This document shows, piece by piece, positions 1 to 6,491 of a DNA stretch of 14,074 nt (the stretch's first letter is position 1; every line of letters begins with the position of its first letter). The position numbers and the translations under genes are program-made. The DNA comes from a bacterium (GTDB lineage: Bacteria > Bipolaricaulota > Bipolaricaulia > UBA7950 > UBA9294): contig DAOVHV010000009.1 in assembly GCA_030671645.1 (NCBI GenBank), positions 1-14,074 on the forward strand, read 5' to 3'. The notes beneath the pieces were generated by a model. It had not been told where the DNA came from, made no database searches, and was given only the letters and a program-made list of their open reading frames with translations.

Positions 1-60
1 GGAAGCTCCCGTCTGTACCACCGAACTCAGGGTCAGGCTGACGGCAACAGAGCGCTTCAT
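1..60 (-). CDS. Possible exported protein, N-terminal fragment cut by window edge
   Basis: An ATG at 60-58 on the minus strand opens a frame that stays open to the window edge (20 codons). It begins MKRS and continues with a hydrophobic stretch rich in V, L, S and A, which resembles the start of a signal peptide. There is no Shine-Dalgarno sequence in front of the ATG. A promoter-like pair (TTTACA, 17 nt, TAGTAT) ends only about 9 bases upstream, so the message could be almost leaderless. It follows the sigma-like gene on the same strand at a distance of about 300 bases. Too little is visible to name a function, and the frame could be fortuitous. Confidence 0.3.
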   Translation of the reverse strand, partial: MKRSVAVSLTLSSVVQTGAS

Positions 61-68
61 GATGGCGC

Positions 69-97
69 ATACTAATCGCAGAGCGCATGCCTGTAAA
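69..97 (-). promoter_or_regulatory. Putative sigma70-type promoter for the gene fragment at 60
   Basis: On the minus strand, TTTACA (97-92) is separated by 17 nt from TAGTAT (74-69). Transcription would start at about position 62, right at the ATG at 60, which implies a leaderless or nearly leaderless transcript. The -35 has one mismatch to consensus and the -10 has two. The -35 overlaps the hairpin at 89-106. Confidence 0.3.
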
Positions 98-106
98 GCT
101 ACAGGC
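89..106. repeat. Inverted repeat, 7-bp stem with 4-nt loop
   Basis: GCCTGTA (89-95) and TACAGGC (100-106) are perfect inverted arms around a 4-nt loop. There is no T-tract on either side, so it is not a convincing terminator. It overlaps the putative -35 at 92-97 and could be an operator, but this is inference only. Confidence 0.4.
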
Positions 107-299
107 TGTGTAAGTGACCTTGGTGAGAATGGCTCGTCAGCGGATGAGGAATCCTCGCACGCCGACGACGGAATTGTCGTCACCGTAATCGAACGAGACG
201 ACTGCTTGCTAAACACCGGTTGGCGACGGTTCCCCGTCAAGGGTATCGATACGATCCGCTTAGCACCGGCAGCACCTTGAATTCATCTGCCCACAGATC

Positions 300-313
300 G
301 GCGTGGCCACGCC
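300..313. repeat. 14-bp perfect palindrome
   Basis: GGCGTGGCCACGCC is its own reverse complement. It lies about 45 bases beyond the stop of the sigma-like gene on the minus strand. There is no following T-tract and no loop, so it reads better as a protein-binding dyad or chance palindrome than as a terminator. Confidence 0.35.
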
Positions 314-356
314 TGTCTGGAGCCATCGCTGGACAGCCGTGAAATCCAGTGCAAGC

Positions 357-1022
357 CTATTCAGAAGAAGGGAGAAACAGGTTGTGTAACAGGAGTTGTT
401 GCAGGTCAGCCAGTTTCTCCAGCGCCGAAGCCAAACGAATTCGATACTCCACCGGGAATACTGCCGACTGCTTAGAGTGAATCTTGGAGATGTCGATCTC
501 GAACACAGGATCGTTTTCCCGCTGCGCCGCGCTCAAGGACACGTAGCTTAAAGCCTCCCGCGCCTTGAACACTTCAGCCAATCCGTCTTCGGTGATGTTG
601 ACGGCTTCGGCCAACTCGGAAAGAGATGGGAGTTTGCCCGTCTCGCGTAGCAGTTCGGCTTCAGTGACTTCGATCAGGCGGTTGAGATCCTTCATCCACT
701 TGGGGATCGTCACCCGTTTCGCCTGGTCCCGGATGTGATGCCGAATCTCTCCCTTGATCAGGTTCTCAGCGTATTCACGGAATTCCTTCCCATGAGATAG
801 ATCGAAGTTGTAAACCGCGTTCATGAGCCCAAGATAGCCGGAACGGAAGAGGTCTTCCGTTTCGAAACCACTGGCTGCGAAACTGGTCTCGATGATGTCT
901 TGGATGATCGACGTTCCACGTTGGAGGATTTCCTCTCGCACCGTTTCGAGATTTCCGCGCTCGTCGGTTAGCAGTTGGAGGAGTTCATCAAAGGAGAGAT
1001 CCTGCAATGGGTCGTCCATCAT
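357..1022 (-). CDS. Sigma70-family protein lacking region 4
   Basis: The 221-residue product resembles group 3 sigma factors (SigB/SigF/FliA type). Region 2 spans about residues 37-104, including an EDLFRSGYLGLMNAV segment (57-70) and the -10-recognition helix around 81-100 (F81, Y84, A85, then I-x-G-x-I). Region 3 is at about 106-165. Only the first helix of region 4 can be traced (about 192-215, RIRLASALEKL...). The protein then stops where the -35-binding helix-turn-helix should begin, so it is some 35-45 residues shorter than full group 3 sigmas. The start ATG (or the ATG directly after it) overlaps the stop of the upstream exported-protein gene by one base (TGATG), with no separate Shine-Dalgarno sequence, which suggests translational coupling. 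It could be a specialised sigma working only through the -10, an anti-activator type paralog, or a recently truncated gene. Family assignment is firm; function is not. Confidence 0.8.
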   Translation of the reverse strand: MMDDPLQDLSFDELLQLLTDERGNLETVREEILQRGTSIIQDIIETSFAASGFETEDLFRSGYLGLMNAVYNFDLSHGKEFREYAENLIKGEIRHHIRDQAKRVTIPKWMKDLNRLIEVTEAELLRETGKLPSLSELAEAVNITEDGLAEVFKAREALSYVSLSAAQRENDPVFEIDISKIHSKQSAVFPVEYRIRLASALEKLADLQQLLLHNLFLPSSE

Positions 1023-2206
1023 CAGATTCCAAACGCCAACTCGAAGCCAATCGTGACCAGCTGGATGCCCGAGAAATCAAACTCAGCTTTGGTGAACAGG
1101 ATTACGCCGCAGAACTGCACGTCCGCATAGATGCACTGACCGGCAAACCCGGCGGCATCGAACGTGGTCAGACTCTTGAAGGTCACCGGATCAATCGAAG
1201 CCTCGATCGCAATCAACTGCTCGGCAAAGAAGAACGACGAGTCGAACGTGGTTGCCGTCGTGATCAAAACGCTGCACAGTTCAAACGAAACTGCGAAACC
1301 TTGCGAATCGAACACGATGGGGATGAGCGACGGAGGAGGCACTTCTGCGAATGACGTGTGCGAGGTGAAGCGGACGACATCGATCTCCAGATCGACAATG
1401 AAGTCCATTCCCGTAATGGCGAACCCGCCGTCAAGGCTCATCGACGCCAAGAAGGCCATCAAGGGTTCTTCAAAGCGGTAGCCCATCTCGAACAGCAGCT
1501 TGGTTAGACCGGTTTCATCGAACCAGATGGTGTTGCTGGCGATCAAACCCATGGTCTCGACTTCCAGCCGGAACAGCTCCTCCTCGAAGTAGAAATCGGG
1601 CACGATGGTCACATCTAGAACGATCGGCGCCGCGCACACTCCGTCCAGATGATTGAACAGATACAGCAGCTGGTAGCTAAAAGGCGCTTCGATTCCGCCC
1701 AGCAAGTTGATCAAATCCTCGGCACCAAAGCCCGTCAGACTAGTGATGGTGAACCCACAAATGATGCTGCTCGATAGCTCAAGCACGCTCCCCATGCTGT
1801 AGCTCGGCGTTTGCGGTCCACCAATGTCCGCCAGGATCAAGTCGAACCCGATCTCGACGCCAACAATGGATAGATCCACACTCAGCTCATTCCAGGTGAA
1901 GTGTGGTTCAAAGCGAATCTCTTCCGAAATCTGAACCGCGCCCAGATCAACGGCCAAGGTCACCACCTCGGATTGGAATCCGGTTAGATCGAATCCGGTC
2001 GCAGATGTGAAGGTGAAACCACTGACCGAAAACGCCAGCGTCAAGTCGGAACCGATATTGTATGAAGCCGGGGGAACCGGTGTATAGGAAATATCGAGGC
2101 CTACGCTTCCCGAGAATCCCACCTCACTGGCTGTCACGACTCCCATGCCTACCGTGAAAAGTAAAACGAACCCACACAAAACTATCCGTGCGCACATGCG
2201 TCGCAT
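1022..2206 (-). CDS. Exported beta-repeat protein (porin-like or surface protein), unknown function
   Basis: The product has 394 residues. I chose the ATG at 2206 because it follows a very strong Shine-Dalgarno (GGAGGAGGT, 2219-2211) and starts a typical signal peptide: MRRMCAR, a hydrophobic core to about residue 22, and probable cleavage after T-A-S (25-27). A longer frame upstream to 2344 lacks these signs. The mature part is almost entirely alternating beta-type sequence with a recurring motif of the form [VF]-x-[IF]-T-S-x-T-x-F-D-x-x-G-F, at about residues 64-77, 152-165, 221-234, 278-291, 313-326, 341-354 and 368-381. The last three are spaced 28 and 27 residues. The chain ends in an amphipathic strand (FELAFGI), as outer-membrane barrels often do, but without the classic terminal Phe. 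Its stop overlaps the start of the sigma-like gene by one base. A beta-barrel or stacked beta-repeat is inferred; I do not recognise a named family. Confidence 0.8.
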   Translation of the reverse strand: MRRMCARIVLCGFVLLFTVGMGVVTASEVGFSGSVGLDISYTPVPPASYNIGSDLTLAFSVSGFTFTSATGFDLTGFQSEVVTLAVDLGAVQISEEIRFEPHFTWNELSVDLSIVGVEIGFDLILADIGGPQTPSYSMGSVLELSSSIICGFTITSLTGFGAEDLINLLGGIEAPFSYQLLYLFNHLDGVCAAPIVLDVTIVPDFYFEEELFRLEVETMGLIASNTIWFDETGLTKLLFEMGYRFEEPLMAFLASMSLDGGFAITGMDFIVDLEIDVVRFTSHTSFAEVPPPSLIPIVFDSQGFAVSFELCSVLITTATTFDSSFFFAEQLIAIEASIDPVTFKSLTTFDAAGFAGQCIYADVQFCGVILFTKAEFDFSGIQLVTIGFELAFGI

Positions 2207-2210
2207 GATG

Positions 2211-2219
2211 ACCTCCTCC
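2211..2219 (-). promoter_or_regulatory. Strong ribosome binding site deciding the start at 2206
   Basis: GGAGGAGGT reads on the minus strand immediately upstream (4 nt) of the ATG at 2206. It selects this ATG over the open frame that continues upstream, and the same ATG begins the signal peptide. Confidence 0.8.
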
Positions 2220-2337
2220 AAGATCTCGTCTGTAAGGGTATTCGTACGAGGTCTGCAGCAGAGGGAAACCCGTGCAAACGGGGTTGTGGATTTGTCCTGG
2301 CGACGAGGGACACTTGGCCCGGTCCGCTGCAACAAGA

Positions 2338-2366
2338 AGCCCACTTACTGTCACAGCAAGCGGGCT
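2338..2366 (-). terminator. Hairpin terminator of the serine/DUF1015 operon
   Basis: On the minus strand AGCCCGCTT (2366-2358) pairs with AAGTGGGCT (2346-2338), nine pairs with one G-T. The 11-nt interval itself contains CTG/CAG, which lengthens the stem. The arm is followed by a moderately T-rich tail (TCTTGTTG). It starts 19 bases past the stop of the DUF1015 gene, where an operon end is expected. The tail is weak, so termination may be partial. Confidence 0.5.
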
Positions 2367-2384
2367 CACACATAGCGTGTTTAC

Positions 2385-3686
2385 CTATTTGGCGATCTTC
2401 ATCCTCGTCAGCACAAGGCCCGTCAGCAATTTGGGATAGAAATCAGTTGACTTCTGCGGCATTTTCTCGTTGTGATCGGCCACCCGAATGACCTCATCTG
2501 GACTGGTGGCGTTCAGATAGAAGAACAGCTGTTCTTCTCCTTTCTTCAGCAGTGAAACACCTTCCTCGGCATCCACTGTGTAGGTCACGTTGCGCTGATC
2601 CTCTAGAGCCTGCGCATCGATTCCCAGCAACCGATCCAAGACGGCTGCATGGAGGATCGTGATATCAAGTTGCTTGTAATCCTCCGAGCAAGCGGAGGGA
2701 ATCAACTCATGCATGAAACTTTCGTCCTTCAGGGTCAGGGTGACAAAGGAGTCTCCGGCAACACATCCGAAGATATGTCGTTGGCCTCCATTTCGCGTCG
2801 CTGAAACCATCGTTTCCAGCGAATCATACGTTTTGACGTTGAAATGCTCGGCTGCGTCTTGGAAAAACGAGGCGGCATCGAAGCAGTCGATGCCATGCAC
2901 TAGACGGTGAATTGGTCGAATAGACATACCCGGTTCGGAAACGTTGAACAACGTCATCATGCGAACGCCGAACGATTCAGGCTCAGCCGGCTGCCAGGAT
3001 TGCTCTTCGCACTCGTTCATGAAATTGACGGCCGTTTCGTAGCGATGATGTCCATCCGCGATGTAGAGGTCCTTGTCAGCCAGAGCCATCTGGATCGCGT
3101 CGATGGCAGCAGCATCGGCAATGCGCCAGACCTGATGGCTGTTGCCATCCGCATCCTCGGCTTCGATCAAGGGGGCTTCGTTTCTCACGATTGCCTGTAA
3201 CGCTTTTTCGGCGGCTCGCGTGGGATCGTCATAGAGCATGAAGATGTGGCCGAAATTGGCCTCGGTGGCGCGCATCAGCTTGAGACGATCCTCTTTCGGC
3301 CCCTTGAGCGTCTTCTCGTGTGCATGGACCTTTCCCGCCTCTAGCTTTCCAAGGGCGACAATTCCCTTGCGCGTCAAGCGCTCGCCTTCGAACAAGTAGG
3401 TCTGGTGATAGGCATAGAGCACTGGCTCCGTCTCGCGAATCAGGACTTTCTTCTCAATCCAGTCATCCAGATACTCGGCCGCGCGCGTATGGACGTTATT
3501 GCCTTCTGAATCGCCTTTCTCGGCCAGCCCCTTGATGATGCGCACGATGTTATACGGGCTGCGCTGATAACACGCCTCCTGAACATCGGGATACACGCGA
3601 TCATACGGCGGCGCCACGACGTCCGACATCTCGCCGACGATCGCCGGATTGTAACGGTATCCTCGAAACGGGATGATCTGAGCCAA
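2385..3686 (-). CDS. DUF1015 family protein, possible serine-linked kinase
   Basis: The 433-residue protein shows the hallmarks of DUF1015: an N-terminal R-x-x-P-F-R-G-Y type start, V-A-P-P-Y-D at 24-29, S-P-Y-N-I-V-R at 43-49, H-E-K-T at 123-126, and A-D-G-H-H-R-Y-E-T-A at 210-219. No signal peptide or membrane segment is seen, so it should be cytoplasmic. The start is TTG (3686-3684), chosen because an AGGAGG sits 5 nt upstream and the conserved N-terminus begins there; no ATG fits. That Shine-Dalgarno overlaps the stop codon of serA, so the two genes are probably coupled. The D-G-H-H-R motif resembles the nucleotide-site motif of ParB/sulfiredoxin-fold enzymes, a fold that includes the free-serine kinases SerK and SbnI. 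With serA and an aminotransferase next door, a role in serine phosphorylation or its control is a reasonable inference, not shown by the sequence. Family assignment is confident. Confidence 0.9.
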   Translation of the reverse strand: MAQIIPFRGYRYNPAIVGEMSDVVAPPYDRVYPDVQEACYQRSPYNIVRIIKGLAEKGDSEGNNVHTRAAEYLDDWIEKKVLIRETEPVLYAYHQTYLFEGERLTRKGIVALGKLEAGKVHAHEKTLKGPKEDRLKLMRATEANFGHIFMLYDDPTRAAEKALQAIVRNEAPLIEAEDADGNSHQVWRIADAAAIDAIQMALADKDLYIADGHHRYETAVNFMNECEEQSWQPAEPESFGVRMMTLFNVSEPGMSIRPIHRLVHGIDCFDAASFFQDAAEHFNVKTYDSLETMVSATRNGGQRHIFGCVAGDSFVTLTLKDESFMHELIPSACSEDYKQLDITILHAAVLDRLLGIDAQALEDQRNVTYTVDAEEGVSLLKKGEEQLFFYLNATSPDEVIRVADHNEKMPQKSTDFYPKLLTGLVLTRMKIAK

Positions 3687-3691
3687 TGCGT

Positions 3692-3697
3692 CCTCCT
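3692..3697 (-). promoter_or_regulatory. Ribosome binding site for the TTG start of the DUF1015 gene
   Basis: AGGAGG on the minus strand, 5 nt ahead of TTG at 3686. It overlaps the serA stop codon (TAG at 3698-3696), which links translation of the two genes. Confidence 0.75.
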
Positions 3698-4619
3698 AGG
3701 AATTCGAACGGGCGAATTCGATCACAATGTCGGCTGCTTCTCGTCCGACCCGCGCTTGCGCTTCTACCGTCGCAGCCCCGATGTGTGGGGTCAAGGAAAC
3801 GGCCTCCTGTGCAAACAACGGATGATCGCTGGCCGGCGGCTCCTGCTCGAACACGTCGAGGGCGACGCCGGCTATCTTGCCGGAGTCCATGGCCGCCACC
3901 AACGACGTTTCGTCAATGACGCCGCCGCGGGCGCAGTTCACCAGATAGACACCGTCCTTCATGATATCGAATTGAGATTCCGAGATGGACGGGCCGACCT
4001 TTGGATCGAACGGAATGTGCAACGAAATGAAGTCCGAACGCGCCAACAGTTCGTCTTGCGTCATCATGGGTGCGATATCGGGAATCGGGCTCTCCGTTAG
4101 GAAGGCGTCCGAACAAAGGATCTTCATGCCCAAGGCAGACGCCTTCTGAGCAAGCGACTGGCCGATGCGGCCGATGCCGATGATTCCCAGCGTCTTCCCG
4201 GCAATCTCGATTCCCACAAGTTGCTTCTTCTCCCACAAGCCGGCCTTGGTGGAAACCGTTCCCCGTCCGATGTGTCGGGCCAAAGAGTGGATGTGTCCCA
4301 ATGCCAATTCAGCCACCGAATTGGAGCTGGCTGCCGGCGTGTTACGAACAGTCAAGCCCTTGCTCCGGGCATACTCCACATCGACGTTGTCCAAGCCCAC
4401 GCCGGCGCGCACAACCAACTTCAGGTTGCTGCCCGCATCGATGATGTTGGCACGCACCTTGGTGGCGCTTCGGATCACAATAGCATTGTAAGTAGCGATT
4501 TCGGCTTCCAATTGTTCGGGAGTCAGGTCGGTTTTTTCGTCCACCTCGAGTCCCGCTTCACGCATCGCGGCAAGGGCTTTCGGATCGAGCGGGTCCGATG
4601 CCAACACACGGAATCCCAT
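3696..4619 (-). CDS. serA: D-3-phosphoglycerate dehydrogenase, short form
   Basis: The 307-residue protein belongs to the D-isomer 2-hydroxyacid dehydrogenases and should oxidise 3-phosphoglycerate to 3-phosphohydroxypyruvate with NAD, the first step of serine synthesis. Visible features are the substrate loop near 71-79 (RAGVGLDNV), the Rossmann motif GIGRIG at 148-153, the acidic residue after beta-2 (D171), and the catalytic trio R231 (NCARGG), E260 (EQEPP) and H279 (TPHIGAAT). It ends right after the catalytic domain, so the C-terminal ACT domain that gives serine feedback in many homologs is absent. The ATG at 4619 has AGGAGG 6 nt upstream. It lies between the aminotransferase (64 bases upstream) and the DUF1015 gene (9 bases downstream), which supports phosphoglycerate over other hydroxyacids as substrate. 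A glyoxylate or hydroxypyruvate reductase cannot be excluded from sequence alone. Confidence 0.87.
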   Translation of the reverse strand: MGFRVLASDPLDPKALAAMREAGLEVDEKTDLTPEQLEAEIATYNAIVIRSATKVRANIIDAGSNLKLVVRAGVGLDNVDVEYARSKGLTVRNTPAASSNSVAELALGHIHSLARHIGRGTVSTKAGLWEKKQLVGIEIAGKTLGIIGIGRIGQSLAQKASALGMKILCSDAFLTESPIPDIAPMMTQDELLARSDFISLHIPFDPKVGPSISESQFDIMKDGVYLVNCARGGVIDETSLVAAMDSGKIAGVALDVFEQEPPASDHPLFAQEAVSLTPHIGAATVEAQARVGREAADIVIEFARSNS

Positions 4620-4683
4620 GTCATCCCTCCTATTGCCAGAAGCCGCGCTGATGGCTTACAGCAGCCTCCGTCTTGTTGCTTCG

Positions 4684-5751
4684 CTATATGCCGAGTACGG
4701 ACTCGATGACCTTGAGCAGTCCCTCGATTTCGTCGACCTGCGTATCGCCCATGTGGGCAATGCGGAACGTCTTGTTCTTGATGTCTCCGTATCCGTTGGA
4801 GATTCGAAGGTTGTATTGGTCGGCCAGTGTCTTGATCATGCCCGGAACATCGATTCCCTTGGTGTTCACGATCGTGGTCAGCGTCTGCGACCAATATCCA
4901 TCTTCCGGGAAGATGTCGAAGTGCTTCTTACCCCATACCTGCACGATAGAGGCCATCTTGGCGTGGCGAGCGAAGCGCCGTTCCATGCCTTCGGCCAGCA
5001 TGTCGTTCAGCTGGGCGTTGAGCGCATACATGTGCGGAATAGATGGCGTCGACGGCGTCTGATTCTTGAGATGAGATTTCAGCATCAGCGGCAGGCTGAA
5101 ATAGAAGGATCGCGGGGGTACATTCTTTGCGCGCTCGAACGCGCGTTCGCTTACAGCGGAGACTGCCAGTCCGGCAGGCAAGGCGAACGCCTTTTGCACC
5201 CCGGCCAATACGAAATCGATACCCCATGCATCGGTTTCGATGGGAGCTCCTGCCATGCCGCTCACTGCGTCTACCAGCAAGAACACGTCCGGATACTGAG
5301 CGACCACATCGGCAATCGCCTTGAGCGGATTCATCAGTCCGGTGGAAGTTTCGTTGTAGACAAGCGTGACTGCATCATATTTCCCAGTTGCCAACCGCTC
5401 ATCAACCATCTCCGGCTTCACGGCAATATCCCACGGAAGCTCAAACGTATCGCACGGCACCCCGTTTCCCATGGTCATTTGGTGCCAACGCTTGGAGAAG
5501 GCGCCGTTGACCAAATTCAAGCACCGCTTGGCCACCAGATTGGTCACCGCTGCTTCCATTGCCCCCGTTGAAGAGGACGTAAACAGAAGCACCGCGTTGT
5601 TTGTGGAAAGCACGGTTTGAAGTTTGGGTTGGATGTCCGCGTAGAGTTCCGCGAATTCCGGCGCTCGATGATGGATCTGCGGAGTCGCCAATTCTTTCAA
5701 AATCTCCGGCCGCACCTGCGTGGGACCGGGGGTGAAAAGCCGCTTATGCAT
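4684..5751 (-). CDS. Class-V PLP aminotransferase (serine-pyruvate / phosphoserine type)
   Basis: The 355-residue enzyme has the fold-type I class-V pattern: K-R-L-F-T-P-G-P-T-Q-V at 3-13, S-S-S-T-G-A-M-E-A at 59-67 (phosphate-binding turn), E-T-S-T-G at 134-138, D161 (DAVSGMAG) for the pyridine nitrogen, and the Schiff-base lysine K187 in GVQKAFALPAG. I chose the ATG at 5751 because GGAGGGG lies just upstream and the conserved N-terminus starts there; an upstream ATG at 5859 would add 36 unrelated residues. It is the first gene of the operon with serA and the DUF1015 gene, so its likely job is to transaminate phosphohydroxypyruvate to phosphoserine, or serine/alanine with pyruvate/glyoxylate. 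Relatives are often mislabelled as a soluble hydrogenase subunit. The family is certain; the exact substrate is not. Confidence 0.88.
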   Translation of the reverse strand: MHKRLFTPGPTQVRPEILKELATPQIHHRAPEFAELYADIQPKLQTVLSTNNAVLLFTSSSTGAMEAAVTNLVAKRCLNLVNGAFSKRWHQMTMGNGVPCDTFELPWDIAVKPEMVDERLATGKYDAVTLVYNETSTGLMNPLKAIADVVAQYPDVFLLVDAVSGMAGAPIETDAWGIDFVLAGVQKAFALPAGLAVSAVSERAFERAKNVPPRSFYFSLPLMLKSHLKNQTPSTPSIPHMYALNAQLNDMLAEGMERRFARHAKMASIVQVWGKKHFDIFPEDGYWSQTLTTIVNTKGIDVPGMIKTLADQYNLRISNGYGDIKNKTFRIAHMGDTQVDEIEGLLKVIESVLGI

Positions 5752-5792
5752 GCTGCCCCTCCAAAATACACTCCTGTGTTTCGTAGCGAGGG

Positions 5793-5821
5793 AGGATACT
5801 CGGTGGATTTCCGCTTTGCAA
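5793..5821 (-). promoter_or_regulatory. Putative sigma70-type promoter of the aminotransferase-serA-DUF1015 operon
   Basis: On the minus strand TTGCAA (5821-5816) and TATCCT (5798-5793) are separated by exactly 17 nt. The start of transcription would fall near 5786, giving a leader of about 35 nt to the ATG at 5751. The form TTGC..-TATC.T recurs at the two promoters near 12400 and 12460. Confidence 0.55.
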
Positions 5822-5933
5822 CGGGTGTTGGCTCGTTTCGCGTGTCGGGAACCAAGCACGTTTGACGCAGATCATGGATTAGGAAGTTCGCCGGCTTGAG
5901 ATTAGAATCGATCGGACTGACCAAGGAGGAAGC

Positions 5934-6491
5934 ATGAGTCCAATTGCCGTTGTCGGGGTTCTCGGAGTCGCCGTCTTGCTATGGGGAGTCCTCGCCTACA
6001 ATCGCCTCGTTCGTCTCCGTGTACGAGCCGAAGAATCTTGGCGAGACATCGACACTCAGTTGAAGCGTCGCTGCGACCTCCTCCCGAATCTCGTCGCCGC
6101 GGTTCAAGGGTATGCATCGCACGAGTCCGAGGTCTTCGAGCGCGTAACAACGGCCAGGGCTCGATCGATTGACGCCGACTCACCTCGCAAACAAGCCGAG
6201 GCCGAGGAAGGATTGAAAAGAGCGATGAAATCTCTGTTCGCCGTTGTCGAAGCCTATCCGCAACTTCAAGCCAGCGAGAATTTCATGCAATTGCAGCAAA
6301 CGTTGGAACAAGTCGAAGATGCCATCCAGCGTTCGCGGCGCTATTACAACGCGGTCGTTCGGGACTTCAACCTATTGATCCAGGTGTTCCCTCGCAACTT
6401 CATTGCAGGGATGTTCGGTTTTCGCGAACGTCAGTTTTATGCGCTGTCTGACGAAATCGAACGCACCTCGCCACGGGTTCGGTTCAAATGA
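5934..6491 (+). CDS. lemA: LemA family protein
   Basis: The 185-residue protein has one N-terminal membrane helix (about 3-22), then the conserved LemA block: Y-N-R-L-V-R-L-R (22-29), E-S-W-R-D-I-D-T-Q-L-K-R-R-x-D-L-L-P-N-L-V (34-54) and G-Y-A-S-H-E (59-64). A long helical region follows, with E-N-F-M-Q-L-Q near 95-101 and a R-R-Y-Y-N-A-V-V-R-D-F-N motif in the last third. LemA proteins are small helical-bundle membrane proteins of unsettled function, usually found beside DUF2207 proteins as here. AGGAGG sits 4 nt before the ATG. The stop overlaps the next start (ATGA), so the two are translated together. Family and start are secure. Confidence 0.93.
   Translation: MSPIAVVGVLGVAVLLWGVLAYNRLVRLRVRAEESWRDIDTQLKRRCDLLPNLVAAVQGYASHESEVFERVTTARARSIDADSPRKQAEAEEGLKRAMKSLFAVVEAYPQLQASENFMQLQQTLEQVEDAIQRSRRYYNAVVRDFNLLIQVFPRNFIAGMFGFRERQFYALSDEIERTSPRVRFK

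Larger units (their letters stand above)
61..356. other. Intergenic region downstream of the sigma-like gene
   Basis: This stretch of 296 bases holds no convincing gene on either strand. A 73-codon plus-strand frame at 59-280 has no Shine-Dalgarno sequence and no recognisable motif. I checked the minus strand for a frameshifted sigma region 4. The reading frame that continues past the stop at 357 carries about 35 more codons, but they do not form a clear helix-turn-helix. The region contains the hairpin at 89-106, a 14-bp palindrome at 300-313 and a promoter-like pair at 69-97. Confidence 0.5.

Noticed and set aside
300..372. Frameshifted continuation of the sigma-like gene that might encode region 4
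   Set aside because: The +1 frame past the stop gives about 35 codons with a faint helix-turn-helix flavour (FTAVQRWLQTGVATP), but spacing and key residues do not match region 4.2, and the other frame stops at once.
2207..2344. Upstream extension of the beta-repeat gene to an ATG at 2344
   Set aside because: The extension would bury the signal peptide and the strong Shine-Dalgarno at 2211-2219, and would start inside the terminator hairpin of the preceding operon.
4618..5571. Long plus-strand open frame of 317 codons
   Set aside because: It is antisense to the aminotransferase, whose PLP motifs are clear; the plus-strand translation has no recognisable motif and is rich in His, Arg and Ser, as shadow frames are.
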